From Paenibacillus sp. FSL R7-0345 (lineage in GTDB: Bacteria > Bacillota > Bacilli > Paenibacillales > Paenibacillaceae), in the NCBI RefSeq assembly GCF_038595055.1, contig NZ_CP152002.1:266501-330500 (forward strand): a stretch of 64,000 nt of DNA. The letters run 5' to 3'. Below the pieces are notes generated by a model that was not told where the DNA came from, did no database searches, and saw only the letters and a list, made by a program, of their open reading frames with translations. Both the position numbers and the translations under genes were made by a program. This document shows positions 17,566 to 29,382 of this stretch, in pieces. The stretch's first letter is position 1. Every line of letters begins with the position of its first letter.

Positions 17566-18699
17566 ATGATTATTGGTGTACCTAAAGAGATCAAAAATAA
17601 CGAAAACCGTGTAGCGATTACCCCTGCAGGTGTTGTCAGCCTGGTAGCTGAAGGCCATAAAGTACTGGTGGAAGCCGGAGCCGGAACAGGCAGCGGATTC
17701 CCGAACGAGGAATATACTGCAGCCGGTGCTGAGCTGATTGCAGACGCAGCAACTGTGTGGGCCGCTGCTGAAATGGTCATGAAGGTGAAAGAGCCGCTGG
17801 AAAGTGAATATGGCTACTTCCGTCCGGGCCTGATCCTGTTTACTTATCTTCATCTTGCTCCAGAGCCTGCACTTGCCGCAGCGCTGAAAGACAAGGGCGT
17901 ATTCGCTATCGGCTACGAAACGGTTGTGGACGGCCGCACGCTGCCGCTGCTTACACCAATGAGTGAAGTGGCCGGCCGGATGTCCGTGCAGCTCGGTGCA
18001 CAATTTCTGCAAAAGAACTACGGCGGACAAGGCATTTTGCTCTCCGGAGTTCCCGGCGTCAGCAGAGGCAAGGTCAGCATTATCGGCGGTGGTGTAGTTG
18101 GGACTAACGCTGCAAAAATGGCGATCGGCCTGGGCGCTGAAGTAACGATTATTGACCTGAGCGCAGACAGACTGCGCCAGCTGGACGATATTTTCGGCTC
18201 GCAGATCAGCACGCTGATCTCAAATCCGTACAACATTGCCAAGGCTGTAGCTGAAGCCGACCTGCTGGTAGGTGCGGTGCTGATTCCAGGCGCTAAAGCG
18301 CCCAGGCTGGTAACCGAAGAGATGGTCAAAGCGATGAAGCCGGGCTCGGTTATCGTTGATGTAGCAATCGACCAGGGCGGTATCGTCGAAACGATTGACC
18401 GTGTAACAACCCATGACAATCCGGTATTCGAGAAGCACGGCGTACTGCACTACTCCGTAGCGAATATGCCGGGAGCCGTAGCCAAAACCTCGACCATTGC
18501 ACTGACCAACGTTACCGTTCCGTATGCACTGCAAATAGCGAATAAAGGTGTATTCCAGGCAATCGAGGATAATGCCGGTCTGAAGAGCGGCGTCAACGTA
18601 GCTAACGGAAAAGTCACCTGCCAGGCCGTGGCCGAGGCTCTTGGGGAAGAGTACTTCACGGTAGAGAAAGCAGTAGAGCAGGAGTTCACTCTGATCTAG
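17566..18699 (+). CDS. ald: Alanine dehydrogenase
   Basis: Oxidatively deaminates L-alanine to pyruvate and ammonia with NAD, and works in reverse. The 377-residue protein begins [17 protein letters not shown] and carries the substrate segment [22 protein letters not shown], the NAD-binding [20 protein letters not shown] and [13 protein letters not shown]. Length equals other bacterial Ald proteins. A GGGAGAG ribosome binding site precedes the ATG. In Bacilli, Ald is needed for growth on alanine and for normal sporulation. The next gene downstream, after a terminator and a repeat, encodes an AdeR/PucR-type regulator, the family that activates ald in Bacillus subtilis. Confidence 0.97.
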   Translation: MIIGVPKEIKNNENRVAITPAGVVSLVAEGHKVLVEAGAGTGSGFPNEEYTAAGAELIADAATVWAAAEMVMKVKEPLESEYGYFRPGLILFTYLHLAPEPALAAALKDKGVFAIGYETVVDGRTLPLLTPMSEVAGRMSVQLGAQFLQKNYGGQGILLSGVPGVSRGKVSIIGGGVVGTNAAKMAIGLGAEVTIIDLSADRLRQLDDIFGSQISTLISNPYNIAKAVAEADLLVGAVLIPGAKAPRLVTEEMVKAMKPGSVIVDVAIDQGGIVETIDRVTTHDNPVFEKHGVLHYSVANMPGAVAKTSTIALTNVTVPYALQIANKGVFQAIEDNAGLKSGVNVANGKVTCQAVAEALGEEYFTVEKAVEQEFTLI

Positions 18700-18776
18700 G
18701 ATGTACTTAACCTGGGAATTAGAGGGATACAGTAGCATACAGGAACTATAAGGAGCAGAGGGGTAACACTTTTGTG

Positions 18777-18810
18777 GCCTGGCGGGGGACCGCCGGGCTT
18801 TCTTTTTTTT
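18777..18810 (+). terminator. Terminator of ald
   Basis: GCCTGGCGG, loop, CCGCCGGGC (one G-T pair), then TTTCTTTTTTTT. Confidence 0.92.
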
Positions 18811-18832
18811 GTATGGGGTCTGCCATCAGCCC

Positions 18833-19030
18833 CCAGCCGCTAACGGACTGAAATGATCTTATTTTCTCTAAAAAGCTCATTTTATTATGCTAACGGACCA
18901 CAATGCTCTTATTTGGCCTCAAATGTCCATTTTTAGTCCGGTTATCGGCATATAAGGTCGCTGGTGTCCGTTAGCATCGCCGAAGATCAGATTTGCTGTA
19001 AAATAAGCGCATCTGAGTCCGTTACAGCAG
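18833..19030. repeat. Four-unit mosaic intergenic repeat (two direct, two inverted)
   Basis: Units of about 50 bases begin with GCTAACGGAC at 18839 and 18889 on the plus strand. The same word appears inverted as GTCCGTTAGC at 18966 and GTCCGTTAC at 19017. Each unit continues with a similar phrase (roughly ATGNNCTTATTT and later CATTTT). The whole is non-coding and nearly symmetrical about 18930, so it can fold into a large cruciform or hairpin. It fills most of the 514-base gap between ald and the regulator. Confidence 0.75.
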
Positions 19031-19213
19031 CCGGCAGCGTGTCGTCATGTTAAATTACGGAGCACCGCCCGACTATTGGGATACTTTTGACAAATAAATG
19101 CTAGACGTGTCAGGTTTTCTCGCACAAAACTATAGCCACTGGCAACTCTGAGTAATATAATGTAAACACCTATACGTACAAGATCCGGTATTTCTCAGGC
19201 TGGGGTGGGAACA

Positions 19214-20500
19214 TTGACAGAAGCAGAGGCAGGACCAACGTTTGACCGTTTTTTTGACAGTATGGAATCCCTGGCGGATACCATCAGTGAATCGTTGCAG
19301 TCCCAGGTAACGATAGAGGACAGCAACCACCATGTCATCGGCTACAGCTCCCATCAGTTTGAGAGTGATCCGGCACGCATCTCCACGATCATCGGCAAAC
19401 AGGTGCCGAACACCGTTATCATCGGACTCCGCAAAAAAGGCATTATGCATCAGCTTGAACATACGGCGCATCCGATCCGCATTCCGGCAGTGATGGAGGT
19501 TGGCCTTGGACCTCGTCTGGCCATGTGTATCAAGCATCAGCAGGAAATTTTGGGTTATATCTGGGTGGTGGACCGCGGAAATCTGGCGGATGGCTATGCT
19601 GAAGGGATTGTAGAGAAGGCTGCTGGTATCGCCGGACGTTATCTGCTGAAGCAGCGCGGCTGGAAAAACAGGCAGGACAAGGCGCTCGAGGATTTTTTCT
19701 GGAAGCTGCTGACCTCGCACTATGACAATGAGCCGCGTATACGTCAGGAGGCGGAGAGCTGGTCGATTTTGCTGCCGGAGAGCTATTATATCGGGGTGAT
19801 CGAGAGCGAACAGACAATTGACGAGTCCTTTGCGCTGCGGCTGCGGCAGACGATCGATGCTTACGGCGGACAGCGGCTGCTATTTATGACGGCTGAGCAT
19901 AACCGGCTGATTTTGTTGTTTTCGTTTGTGTTTCAGGTGGACGGCGCGGGTATTTTGTCCTCGTTCATGAACAGGCTGCTTGCAGATATGAGCCGGAGCG
20001 CGGGCGGGGGGCTTGCAGCAGGGTGCAGTCCGGGATACAAAGAATATATCTCGGCAGCAACCGCCTACCGTGAAGCGCTGTCTGTGCTGGAGATCAAGAA
20101 GCTGCTTCCTTATCATGCCCGCAGCCTCATGCTCTATGATGAACTCGGCTTTTGGGCCTTTATTCCGGACATCATTGAACGCAAGCGCAGCCGGACCCGC
20201 AGCAGTGCGCTGCTTGAGCCGGTTAAGGCGCATGACCGTGAGCACAAAAGTGATTTTCTTAAGACGATTGCAGTTTATCTGACACTGGACGGGAATCTGA
20301 AGGAAGCTGCCGCTTTTTTGCATATCCATACCAACACCCTGATGTACCGGCTGAACCGGATCGCCGAATTGACCGGCAGAAGCCTGAAGGAAACGGACTA
20401 CCGCACCTCGGTCTATCTGGATCTTTTGACGGAGGAGACGGCACAGGTGAACGGCTGGTTTCAGGAGCGGGGCAGCGGTTCGGCAGCTATATCACCATAA
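19214..20500 (+). CDS. PucR/CdaR-type transcriptional regulator, AdeR-like
   Basis: A 428-residue regulator with an N-terminal sensory part, a GGDEF-like middle and the C-terminal PucR helix-turn-helix (FLKTIAVYLTLDGNLKEAAA, then FLHIHTNTLMYRLNRIAELTG). AdeR of Bacillus subtilis, next to ald, belongs to this family and activates ald; the position 0.5 kb downstream of ald here supports the same role. This is inference. The start taken is the TTG at 19214 with GGGGTGGGA upstream; a GTG at 19205 in the same frame is the alternative. A hairpin terminator follows. Confidence 0.82.
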   Translation: MTEAEAGPTFDRFFDSMESLADTISESLQSQVTIEDSNHHVIGYSSHQFESDPARISTIIGKQVPNTVIIGLRKKGIMHQLEHTAHPIRIPAVMEVGLGPRLAMCIKHQQEILGYIWVVDRGNLADGYAEGIVEKAAGIAGRYLLKQRGWKNRQDKALEDFFWKLLTSHYDNEPRIRQEAESWSILLPESYYIGVIESEQTIDESFALRLRQTIDAYGGQRLLFMTAEHNRLILLFSFVFQVDGAGILSSFMNRLLADMSRSAGGGLAAGCSPGYKEYISAATAYREALSVLEIKKLLPYHARSLMLYDELGFWAFIPDIIERKRSRTRSSALLEPVKAHDREHKSDFLKTIAVYLTLDGNLKEAAAFLHIHTNTLMYRLNRIAELTGRSLKETDYRTSVYLDLLTEETAQVNGWFQERGSGSAAISP

Positions 20501-20514
20501 TCATGCAGCAGCAA

Positions 20515-20547
20515 AGTCTGGTCCCGTAGGGGGCTGGGCTTTTTTTG
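20515..20547 (+). terminator. Terminator of the AdeR-like gene
   Basis: AGTCTGGTCC pairs with GGGCTGGGCT using several G-T pairs around loop CGTAGG, followed by TTTTTTT. Confidence 0.65.
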
Positions 20548-20626
20548 TTGTGCTGCGCACCAATGGACGCCCCGACACGTACAATAACCTATATTTTGTG
20601 AAGGAATCAGGAAAGGGGCTGACAGG

Positions 20627-21352
20627 ATGGGGTTAAGCTATGGCTCACCCGGGGGTTTGGATTTTGAACAGAAGATGCGGGCAGAGATACTGGCGGCGGC
20701 GAATGTAATGAATGGGGGCGCGACCGACTTTTCCGATTTTAAAAACTCGCGCTGTAATCCGATGTATTGGAACCGCACTGCAGGCGGCGGCTTTGAATTG
20801 AAGCCGGGAGTGAGCCCTTCGGCAGCAATTAACGATATTTTTGTAAATGGACAGCTGTATGCGTTTGAATGCGCAATGGCGATGGTGATGATCCTTTACC
20901 GGGCGACTATTGCTTCGATCGGGACAGAGGCGTTTGACCGTTATTTTACGGATCTTTACCTGTGGGACTGGAATTATGACAGCAATCTGCAGATGATCAC
21001 CACGTTCAGCAAATTTGAGATGAAGCCTGGGGACGTCGTGTATTTTAAAAATCCTGATCATGACCCGGAACTGCCGGAGTGGCAAGGGGAGAATGCCATT
21101 ATGCTGGGTGCCGACCGCTACTACGGACACGGACTGGGCATCAAGAGCGCCGAACAAATGATTGCCTCACTGAACCGGAAAAGAGTGCCGGGCAGCCGGA
21201 CTTCAGCTTACCTGACCGATGAGGCGCTGCACCCGAATTTCAACTATATCAGTACACTTGCAATAAGGAGCGCTCCCTCCCTCCTGGCAGGAAAAAGCGG
21301 ACAGAAAGCAATCTTCTCCCGGATCGGTGTAAGAACCTATATTTCGAAATGA
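20627..21352 (+). CDS. tgl: Protein-glutamine gamma-glutamyltransferase (spore coat transglutaminase)
   Basis: Crosslinks coat proteins through epsilon-(gamma-glutamyl)lysine bonds late in sporulation. The 241-residue protein matches Tgl in NGQLYAFECAMAMVMILY (catalytic Cys82), DWNYDSNLQM, PGDVVYFKNPDHDPELPEWQ and GENAIMLGADRYYGHGLGI. Compared with the Bacillus subtilis protein it lacks roughly the first 30 residues and has a longer C-terminus. GGAAAGGGG lies upstream of the ATG. It ends tail to tail, four bases from the convergent response regulator, with no terminator visible between them. Its presence argues for a spore former. Confidence 0.92.
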   Translation: MGLSYGSPGGLDFEQKMRAEILAAANVMNGGATDFSDFKNSRCNPMYWNRTAGGGFELKPGVSPSAAINDIFVNGQLYAFECAMAMVMILYRATIASIGTEAFDRYFTDLYLWDWNYDSNLQMITTFSKFEMKPGDVVYFKNPDHDPELPEWQGENAIMLGADRYYGHGLGIKSAEQMIASLNRKRVPGSRTSAYLTDEALHPNFNYISTLAIRSAPSLLAGKSGQKAIFSRIGVRTYISK

Positions 21353-21356
21353 CGGC

Positions 21357-22982
21357 TTAGGAGGGTGTATCCCTGCCTGTACGGAATTTGAGCGGATGCA
21401 CCCCGGTTGTTTTTTTGAACACAGTGCTGAAATAATGGGGGTTTTCATAACCGACGCGCTCGGAAATTTCCATTACTTTAAGATCAGTGGCCAGCAGCAG
21501 CTCCTTGGCTTTGTCCATACGGATGCAGGTAATATAGTCGGTTATCGTTTCACCGGTTTCTTTCTTGAAGAGCAGGCTGATATAGTTGGGTGTCAGATAT
21601 ACCTCCTCGGCAATCTTTGTAATGGAGAGCTCGCGGGCGTAGCCTTCCTGAATAATGGTTTTGATCCGGTTAATGGACCGGCTGTTTTTGGATGTGTTTT
21701 TACCTGCAACATAAGTACTGAGGTTCCGAAAAAGCTCCAGCATATATGCCTTAAGCTGGGTGAGATTCCTCTGGGCATACAATGTATCCATAATCGTCAT
21801 CCGGTCCTTCAACACCGCTTCAATATCCTCATCAATCTCGTACAGCGTCCGGGCAGAGGTGAAGATCATCTCGGCGCAGATGCTCTGTACATAACCGATT
21901 TGCAGCCGCGGTTCCGACAGCCTGGCGAAAAGGGTATCCAGCAGCTCCAGCACATTATCCGTTTGGCCTGCCTTCAGCTCATTCATCATCCGGGCATGAA
22001 AGGTATAGAAAAAAGTGCTCTGCAGCGTCTTTGTCTCAGGCTGGATATCGTTGATATAGAGAACGGAAGCGTGTCCGGTATAAAATTTGTAGGCCAGCGC
22101 AGACAACGCTTCTTTATAGGAATCCTCGATCTGTCCGACCAGACTGCAGACACGGCCCAGGCCGATGGAGGCATCCAGCCGCAAATATTCCCGGATGCCG
22201 CTGATAATCTGCCCGCAAAGGCTGGTAAGTGATGCAGCCGCAGGGCCCTCCGGTAAACAGAACAGCATAATAAACATATTCTCGCTGGCTACAAAGCTGA
22301 CCGCGCAAGGGTGTGCCTCCAGACATTCGTCAATAATATTTCCGATCGAAAAATAGAGCAGCTGCTTATACTCCTCCGAGAACTTCGCGACGGCGCCCTG
22401 GTAATCATCCAGCTCCAGTACGCCTGCCATTAACGGGTCACCTTGCCTGAAGGGCAGGGCGAAGTACCGGATTTTATCCCAGATTTCCTGCTCATTCCGG
22501 TATAATCCGGCAATCAGATTCTGCAGAAATTTCTCGCGCATGAGCGGCATATGATCCTGCAGCTGCTTCTTCAGATGCTCCAGGTTCAGCCGGTTGTCAC
22601 GTTCATGGTGAATCCGGGCGGTAACCTTCGTGAAAAGCTCCCGGACCTCATCGAGCTTTACAGGCTTTAAGATATAGCCTTCTGCGTTCACCTTCATCGC
22701 ATTCTGGACATAGGCGAAATCCTGTGCTCCGCTGATGACAATAATTTTGGTAGGGCAATCCGCAGCCTTCAGCTTCTCGGCGACCTGGAGGCCGTTCAGA
22801 AAGGGCATCATAATGTCGGTGAACAGAATATCCGGCTTTAGCTCCATACATAGTTCATACGCCTCTTGGCCGTCTGAGGCCTCCCCGATAATCTCGATGC
22901 CGAACTCTTCCGGCCACTTGAACACCTGAATCAGACTGCGCCTGATAAACGGCTCATCATCCGCTATGATCATTGTCAACAT
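21357..22982 (-). CDS. AraC-type response regulator (YesN-like)
   Basis: A 541-residue two-component response regulator. It has an N-terminal receiver domain (MIIADDEPFIRRSL, phospho-acceptor Asp56 in DILFTDIMMPF, and KIIVISGAQDF). A middle region of about 270 residues follows. The C-terminal AraC DNA-binding domain shows ITKIAEEVYLTPNYISLLFK and MEISERVGYENPHYFSTVFK. It pairs with the sensor kinase just upstream, whose 3' end it overlaps by 26 bases. Two in-frame ATGs exist (22988 and 22982); the second has better spacing from GAGGTG. It probably controls the divergent solute-binding gene and nearby carbohydrate genes. Confidence 0.93.
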   Translation of the reverse strand: MLTMIIADDEPFIRRSLIQVFKWPEEFGIEIIGEASDGQEAYELCMELKPDILFTDIMMPFLNGLQVAEKLKAADCPTKIIVISGAQDFAYVQNAMKVNAEGYILKPVKLDEVRELFTKVTARIHHERDNRLNLEHLKKQLQDHMPLMREKFLQNLIAGLYRNEQEIWDKIRYFALPFRQGDPLMAGVLELDDYQGAVAKFSEEYKQLLYFSIGNIIDECLEAHPCAVSFVASENMFIMLFCLPEGPAAASLTSLCGQIISGIREYLRLDASIGLGRVCSLVGQIEDSYKEALSALAYKFYTGHASVLYINDIQPETKTLQSTFFYTFHARMMNELKAGQTDNVLELLDTLFARLSEPRLQIGYVQSICAEMIFTSARTLYEIDEDIEAVLKDRMTIMDTLYAQRNLTQLKAYMLELFRNLSTYVAGKNTSKNSRSINRIKTIIQEGYARELSITKIAEEVYLTPNYISLLFKKETGETITDYITCIRMDKAKELLLATDLKVMEISERVGYENPHYFSTVFKKTTGVHPLKFRTGRDTPS

Positions 22983-24810
22983 CTTCATTCACCTCATCCC
23001 ATGTAGTAACGGCCGGAAACCGGAGCATAGCCAGCAGGCCGGAGTGATCCTCTGTATTGGCATAATAGCGGATGCCATAAGTCTCGCCAAAAAACTGCTG
23101 GATTCTCATATGCACATTGCGGATTCCGTACGACTGGCTGCCGGGATTCTGATCGGTCAGCAGCAGATTCAGCCGCCCGGGATCAGCACCGACCCCATCG
23201 TCAAATACGGACACGCTGAGAATATCCTGTGTAGCTGCGACCCGTATGCGAATGGTACCTTTGCCGCGGCGCTGCTGAATTCCGTGAATAATCGCATTCT
23301 CAACCAGCGGCTGGATGCTTAGCTTAACGACCAGACATTCCAGCAGCTGCGGATCTACCTTCTCAAGCTCATACGAGAGCTTATCCTGGAAGCGGAACTG
23401 TTGAATATCAAGATAGCTCTCCACCTGCTTCAGCTCATCGCTCAGCGGAATGATATTTCGTCCTTTGCTCAGACTGTATCTGAAGAAATCCGACAGCGAG
23501 GTCACCATGCTGCTGATCTCAGGAACATTGTGGTTAATAGCCAGCCAGTTGATCGAGTCCAGTGTGTTATAGAGAAAGTGGGGATTGATCTGGGCCTGGA
23601 GTGTTTTGAGCTCGGCTTCCTTTTTGCGCAGCTCCGTAACATACAGTTTGTCGATCAGCGCCTTAATCTGCTGCAGCAGCTTGTTATAGCGGTTGAATAA
23701 ATAAGAGAATTCATCCTTGCGCCGGTAGCGGATGATGATATTGAAATTCCCGCTTTCGGCATGGGACATCGACTGGATGAATTTGCGGATCGGTGCCGAA
23801 ATATTCTCCGACAGCAGCAGGGCCATCATAAGTGATACGAGCATACAAATGCCGATGACAACGTACATCACCCGCTGAAAGGAGGCCAGCTCCCCGTTCA
23901 GCTCACTTACCGGTGAGAAGGAGAAGACCGTCCAGCCGGTGGCCTGAATGTTGTGATAGGAGACAAGCGTGTTCTCGCCGCGGATCACATGGCGGAAGGA
24001 ATGAAAGCTGCCGGAGCCTTCTGCAGCCGGAATGATTTTGCTGAAATAATCCTGGCTGCTGATATTTTGGCCGATTAAGCTCTCATCAGGGCTGATGGCA
24101 ATGGTCCCCTTCTGGTCAACGATGTAGATGCGGCTGCCGGGGGTGGGCTTGTAATGATTCAGCAGCGTGCTGAATTCGCTCACCGGGATATCGATCGTAA
24201 GCAGTCCGGCAAAGGGAAGCTGGGCGTGCCGGATGCCGAACAGGCGCTTGGCGAATTTAATAGTGTACTGCGAATCGAGCGAGCTGAGCCCGACCACGGT
24301 GAATTCAGACTTGGCAGGAATGGCGAGATACCAGGGTTTTAGTGAAATCTGATCGATATTGAAGATGCGTCTGGAAAAATTATACTGGGTATATTCCGGG
24401 CGGTTCAGCATATAGAGCATCGGTACAAAGCTGCTGCCTGAGGTTCCGCCTGCGGGGAAATTTTCCAGTATTTTATTCAGGGCGGCCAATTCATTAATGA
24501 TCCCGGAGCTGTCGGTAGGGCGGTTGGAGGAAATTAAGTCGGCAAAGTCGGTGTTGAGGTAGAGGGAGACCATCGAATTGTAGGCACTGGTGAATCTTTG
24601 GTCCAGGTTATCCTGTACCAGATTAAGATTGTTCTCAATGGACGTGTTTACGTTGCGGGTGATAATACCGGCCGATTTATTGTATACAGTGACTGATATA
24701 ATACTTGTTGGAAGAAGGACCAGGAACAGAAAGTAAAGGATTAGACGGCTGCGGATGCTGAAATTGTACAGAAAGAGGGTTTTAGACAGAATGTCGAACC
24801 ATTTTTTCAT
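22957..24810 (-). CDS. Sensor histidine kinase (YesM/LytS-type, Cache + HAMP)
   Basis: A 617-residue membrane kinase. One transmembrane helix lies near residues 20-42, followed by an extracellular Cache-like domain of about 250 residues. A second helix (VIGICMLVSLMMALLLSE) leads into a HAMP domain, then the His_kinase segment LQAQINPHFLYNTLDSINW with His411 and an ATPase domain (IQPLVENAIIHGI, DDGVGADPG, SYGIRNVHMRI). GGGGAGG precedes the ATG. It forms an operon with the overlapping response regulator. The adjacent divergent solute-binding protein suggests the signal is a carbohydrate. Confidence 0.94.
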   Translation of the reverse strand: MKKWFDILSKTLFLYNFSIRSRLILYFLFLVLLPTSIISVTVYNKSAGIITRNVNTSIENNLNLVQDNLDQRFTSAYNSMVSLYLNTDFADLISSNRPTDSSGIINELAALNKILENFPAGGTSGSSFVPMLYMLNRPEYTQYNFSRRIFNIDQISLKPWYLAIPAKSEFTVVGLSSLDSQYTIKFAKRLFGIRHAQLPFAGLLTIDIPVSEFSTLLNHYKPTPGSRIYIVDQKGTIAISPDESLIGQNISSQDYFSKIIPAAEGSGSFHSFRHVIRGENTLVSYHNIQATGWTVFSFSPVSELNGELASFQRVMYVVIGICMLVSLMMALLLSENISAPIRKFIQSMSHAESGNFNIIIRYRRKDEFSYLFNRYNKLLQQIKALIDKLYVTELRKKEAELKTLQAQINPHFLYNTLDSINWLAINHNVPEISSMVTSLSDFFRYSLSKGRNIIPLSDELKQVESYLDIQQFRFQDKLSYELEKVDPQLLECLVVKLSIQPLVENAIIHGIQQRRGKGTIRIRVAATQDILSVSVFDDGVGADPGRLNLLLTDQNPGSQSYGIRNVHMRIQQFFGETYGIRYYANTEDHSGLLAMLRFPAVTTWDEVNEDVDNDHSG

Positions 24811-24957
24811 GTTGAAGCCTCCCCGGGCCCCGAGAATAATCTTCGCTTGCCATCTATAGGATTGTATTGGTATATATTAAATACTGGAAAATACAACCCA
24901 ATATATGGTACCCATTGTAAAACGCTGCGCGCCGGGATGTCAACGCAGGAGGTAATG

Positions 24958-26424
24958 ATGAGACGAATCCTCTTCTTTAGTATTGCGGTGTTTGTCTGCG
25001 GGCTGGTTGTGTACACAACGGTGTATAACCGTCCGCTGCTGGTTGATTTTGCCCCGGAGCCTGTTCCAGATATGCTGCCGCGCACCCAGATCAGGATTGC
25101 CCTGTATGACTGGACGGAGAACCTGGAAGTCAAAAACGCGATTAATCAATATAACAAAACCAACCCGGATGGCATTGAGATCAGCATTATGGATATTTCC
25201 ACTGATGTGTACGACGATACGCTCAATATGCTGATGACCTCGGGACAGGGACCTGATGTCTTCAGCGTGGACAATGCCTGGCTGGCGACCTATGTGAACA
25301 AAGGGTATCTGGTGGACTTAACCTCTGTGCTGGCAGCTGAAGAGTTGGACAGATATCCGGATTGGGCCCGGACCTATGCGGCAAGCTCCTTGTTCAATGG
25401 CGGAATGTACTTCATTCCTTCCAGTATTGAGACTGTGCGCCTAATTTACAATAAGCAGCTGTTCCGGGCAGCCGGACTTGATCCGGAGCAGCCGCCGGTT
25501 ACCTTTGAAGATATGAAGCAGGCTGCCGCCCAGATCAGCCAGGCGGGCGAAGGCGTGAATAAATACGGGTTCGCACTTGCCGCCGGTGACAGCCAGTACA
25601 GTCTGCAGACCGCGCTTGAGCTGTCGAACACTTACAGCGGGGTATATCTGTATGATTACCGCAGCGGCTATTATGACCTAAGCGTCTATGAGCCCTGGCT
25701 GCGTATGCTGCTGGATATGAAGGCGCAGGGCAGCCTGTATCCCGGGGAGACCCTGCTGAAGCGGAACAGTGCCCTGCGGGAATTCGCAGACGGAAACATC
25801 GGCATGATGTATGTAACTAGCAAAGACTATGTTAAATTACAGCAGTATATGCCAAAAGACGACTGGGGCGTTGCGCTCCCGCCGGTAACGAAAGCTTCCA
25901 GACAGGGAGCCGGCGCGCTGATGATGATTCCGCATTCTCCGCTTGTTGTGAACAGTTCGGCCGCAGACAGGGAGGCGGCGGTTAAGGTCTGGACCTTCCT
26001 GCAGTCAGAGGCGTTTCTGACAATGCTGTTCCACCAGGCGCTGGCGCTTCCGGTCATAGACGGAATCCTAAGTTTGCCGAATCTTGCTCCCGGGCTAGCC
26101 CAGTTCAAGGAGTTCTACCCCACCGAGGCAGATTCCATCTATCCGCTGCCGCCGCAGATCATGGATCAGTATGATCCGAGCACCGTCTCCATCGAGCCTA
26201 GAAATTCGGGCGACCGCCCGCGGCTGCAGCTGTATCTGCAGATTATCGCGGGCGAGAAAAAATTAGGCGATGCGCTGAGAGAGGAAACCGCACGGCTGAA
26301 TCAGATGCTGGACATCGCATCGACAGGGTACTCCTTTAAGCATGGGGAATACATCTACCCGCAGTTTGATCCTAAACATCCGCTTTGGGCAGAGAGTATG
26401 GTACAGAGCATGACCGAAAAATAA
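24958..26424 (+). CDS. Extracellular solute-binding protein, membrane-anchored, next to the two-component system
   Basis: A 488-residue family 1 (sugar) binding protein. The N-terminus (RRILFFSIAVFVCGLVVYTT) is a signal or anchor segment without a proper lipobox. It is followed by IRIALYDWTENLEVKNAINQ, GQGPDVFSVDNAWLATYVNKG, VRLIYNKQLFRAAGLDP and IGMMYVTSKDYVKL. It is divergent from the kinase/regulator pair with a 147-base shared promoter region, and no permease follows. It may therefore present a ligand to the kinase, or to permeases elsewhere such as those at 29.4 kb. GGAGG five bases before the ATG at 24958 fixes the start. Confidence 0.85.
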   Translation: MRRILFFSIAVFVCGLVVYTTVYNRPLLVDFAPEPVPDMLPRTQIRIALYDWTENLEVKNAINQYNKTNPDGIEISIMDISTDVYDDTLNMLMTSGQGPDVFSVDNAWLATYVNKGYLVDLTSVLAAEELDRYPDWARTYAASSLFNGGMYFIPSSIETVRLIYNKQLFRAAGLDPEQPPVTFEDMKQAAAQISQAGEGVNKYGFALAAGDSQYSLQTALELSNTYSGVYLYDYRSGYYDLSVYEPWLRMLLDMKAQGSLYPGETLLKRNSALREFADGNIGMMYVTSKDYVKLQQYMPKDDWGVALPPVTKASRQGAGALMMIPHSPLVVNSSAADREAAVKVWTFLQSEAFLTMLFHQALALPVIDGILSLPNLAPGLAQFKEFYPTEADSIYPLPPQIMDQYDPSTVSIEPRNSGDRPRLQLYLQIIAGEKKLGDALREETARLNQMLDIASTGYSFKHGEYIYPQFDPKHPLWAESMVQSMTEK

Positions 26425-26493
26425 CCGGTGAACCAGCTTAAAACATAGCTCAGATACGCTCAGATACATTGAGATTAAAGGTAAGAATAGTAG

Positions 26494-26535
26494 GGCGGTT
26501 ACGAAAGCCATCATGGTTTTCTAACCGTCTCTTTA
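26494..26535 (+). terminator. Probable terminator of the solute-binding gene
   Basis: GGCGGTTA and TAACCGTC (one G-T pair) enclose a second small stem, CCATCATGG, and TCTCTTTAT follows. The rest of the 388-base gap up to the collagen gene holds no ORF. Confidence 0.5.
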
Positions 26536-26702
26536 TGCTGGTTAGCCAGCCCCATTTATAATGAGTCCGGCCCTTAAGTCCACACCAAAAAGCTCAGCCG
26601 GAATATTAGTATATAAATCACTCAGCATGCTGCTAGATTGAGTTGTCCAAGCCATAGAGTAACGGGCTCTTGATAGTGGTGTACAACTGAGAGACGGAAA
26701 AA

Positions 26703-26743
26703 GGCAGGGACTTCACGGGAGTATGCCTCCCGGACAGAATGCC
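26703..26743 (+). other. Hairpin in the 5' region of the collagen-like gene
   Basis: The perfect hairpin CGGGAG-TATGC-CTCCCG is enclosed by GGCA and TGCC, 70 bases before the collagen gene start. No T-run follows. It may be a structured 5' leader. Confidence 0.4.
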
Positions 26744-26797
26744 CGGTGCCATTATATTGCTGTGCACAGAATAGAGGAAGCAGCCAAAATTTATTGA

Positions 26798-29143
<2,346 letters not shown>

Positions 29144-29200
29144 AGGGTCTCTGTACCAGAGACCGGGGAAGCGAAACAGAGTCACGCAACACTTGTATAG

Positions 29201-29236
29201 AGCCGCCCGCAATCAGGATCTGCGGGCGGCTTTTTA
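29201..29236 (+). terminator. Terminator of the collagen-like gene
   Basis: AGCCGCCCGCA, loop ATCAGGATC, TGCGGGCGGCT, then TTTT. Confidence 0.95.
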
Positions 29237-29382
29237 CATGCGAACCGGCATAAAGAGCGCTTCAGGCAAAACTGTATAGATTATCGAACTTTTATTATAG
29301 ATGGCCTTATTTAGCAAACCTGCCGCTCCGGCTACACTTAAGACATGAGGTGAGAGAATGATGGAATCAGGAGGCGTAGGTG

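Noticed and set aside
24811..24957. Riboswitch or specific operator in the kinase/binding-protein divergent region
   Set aside because: The region is AT-rich with scattered partial repeats, but no consistent stem or known aptamer pattern could be drawn.
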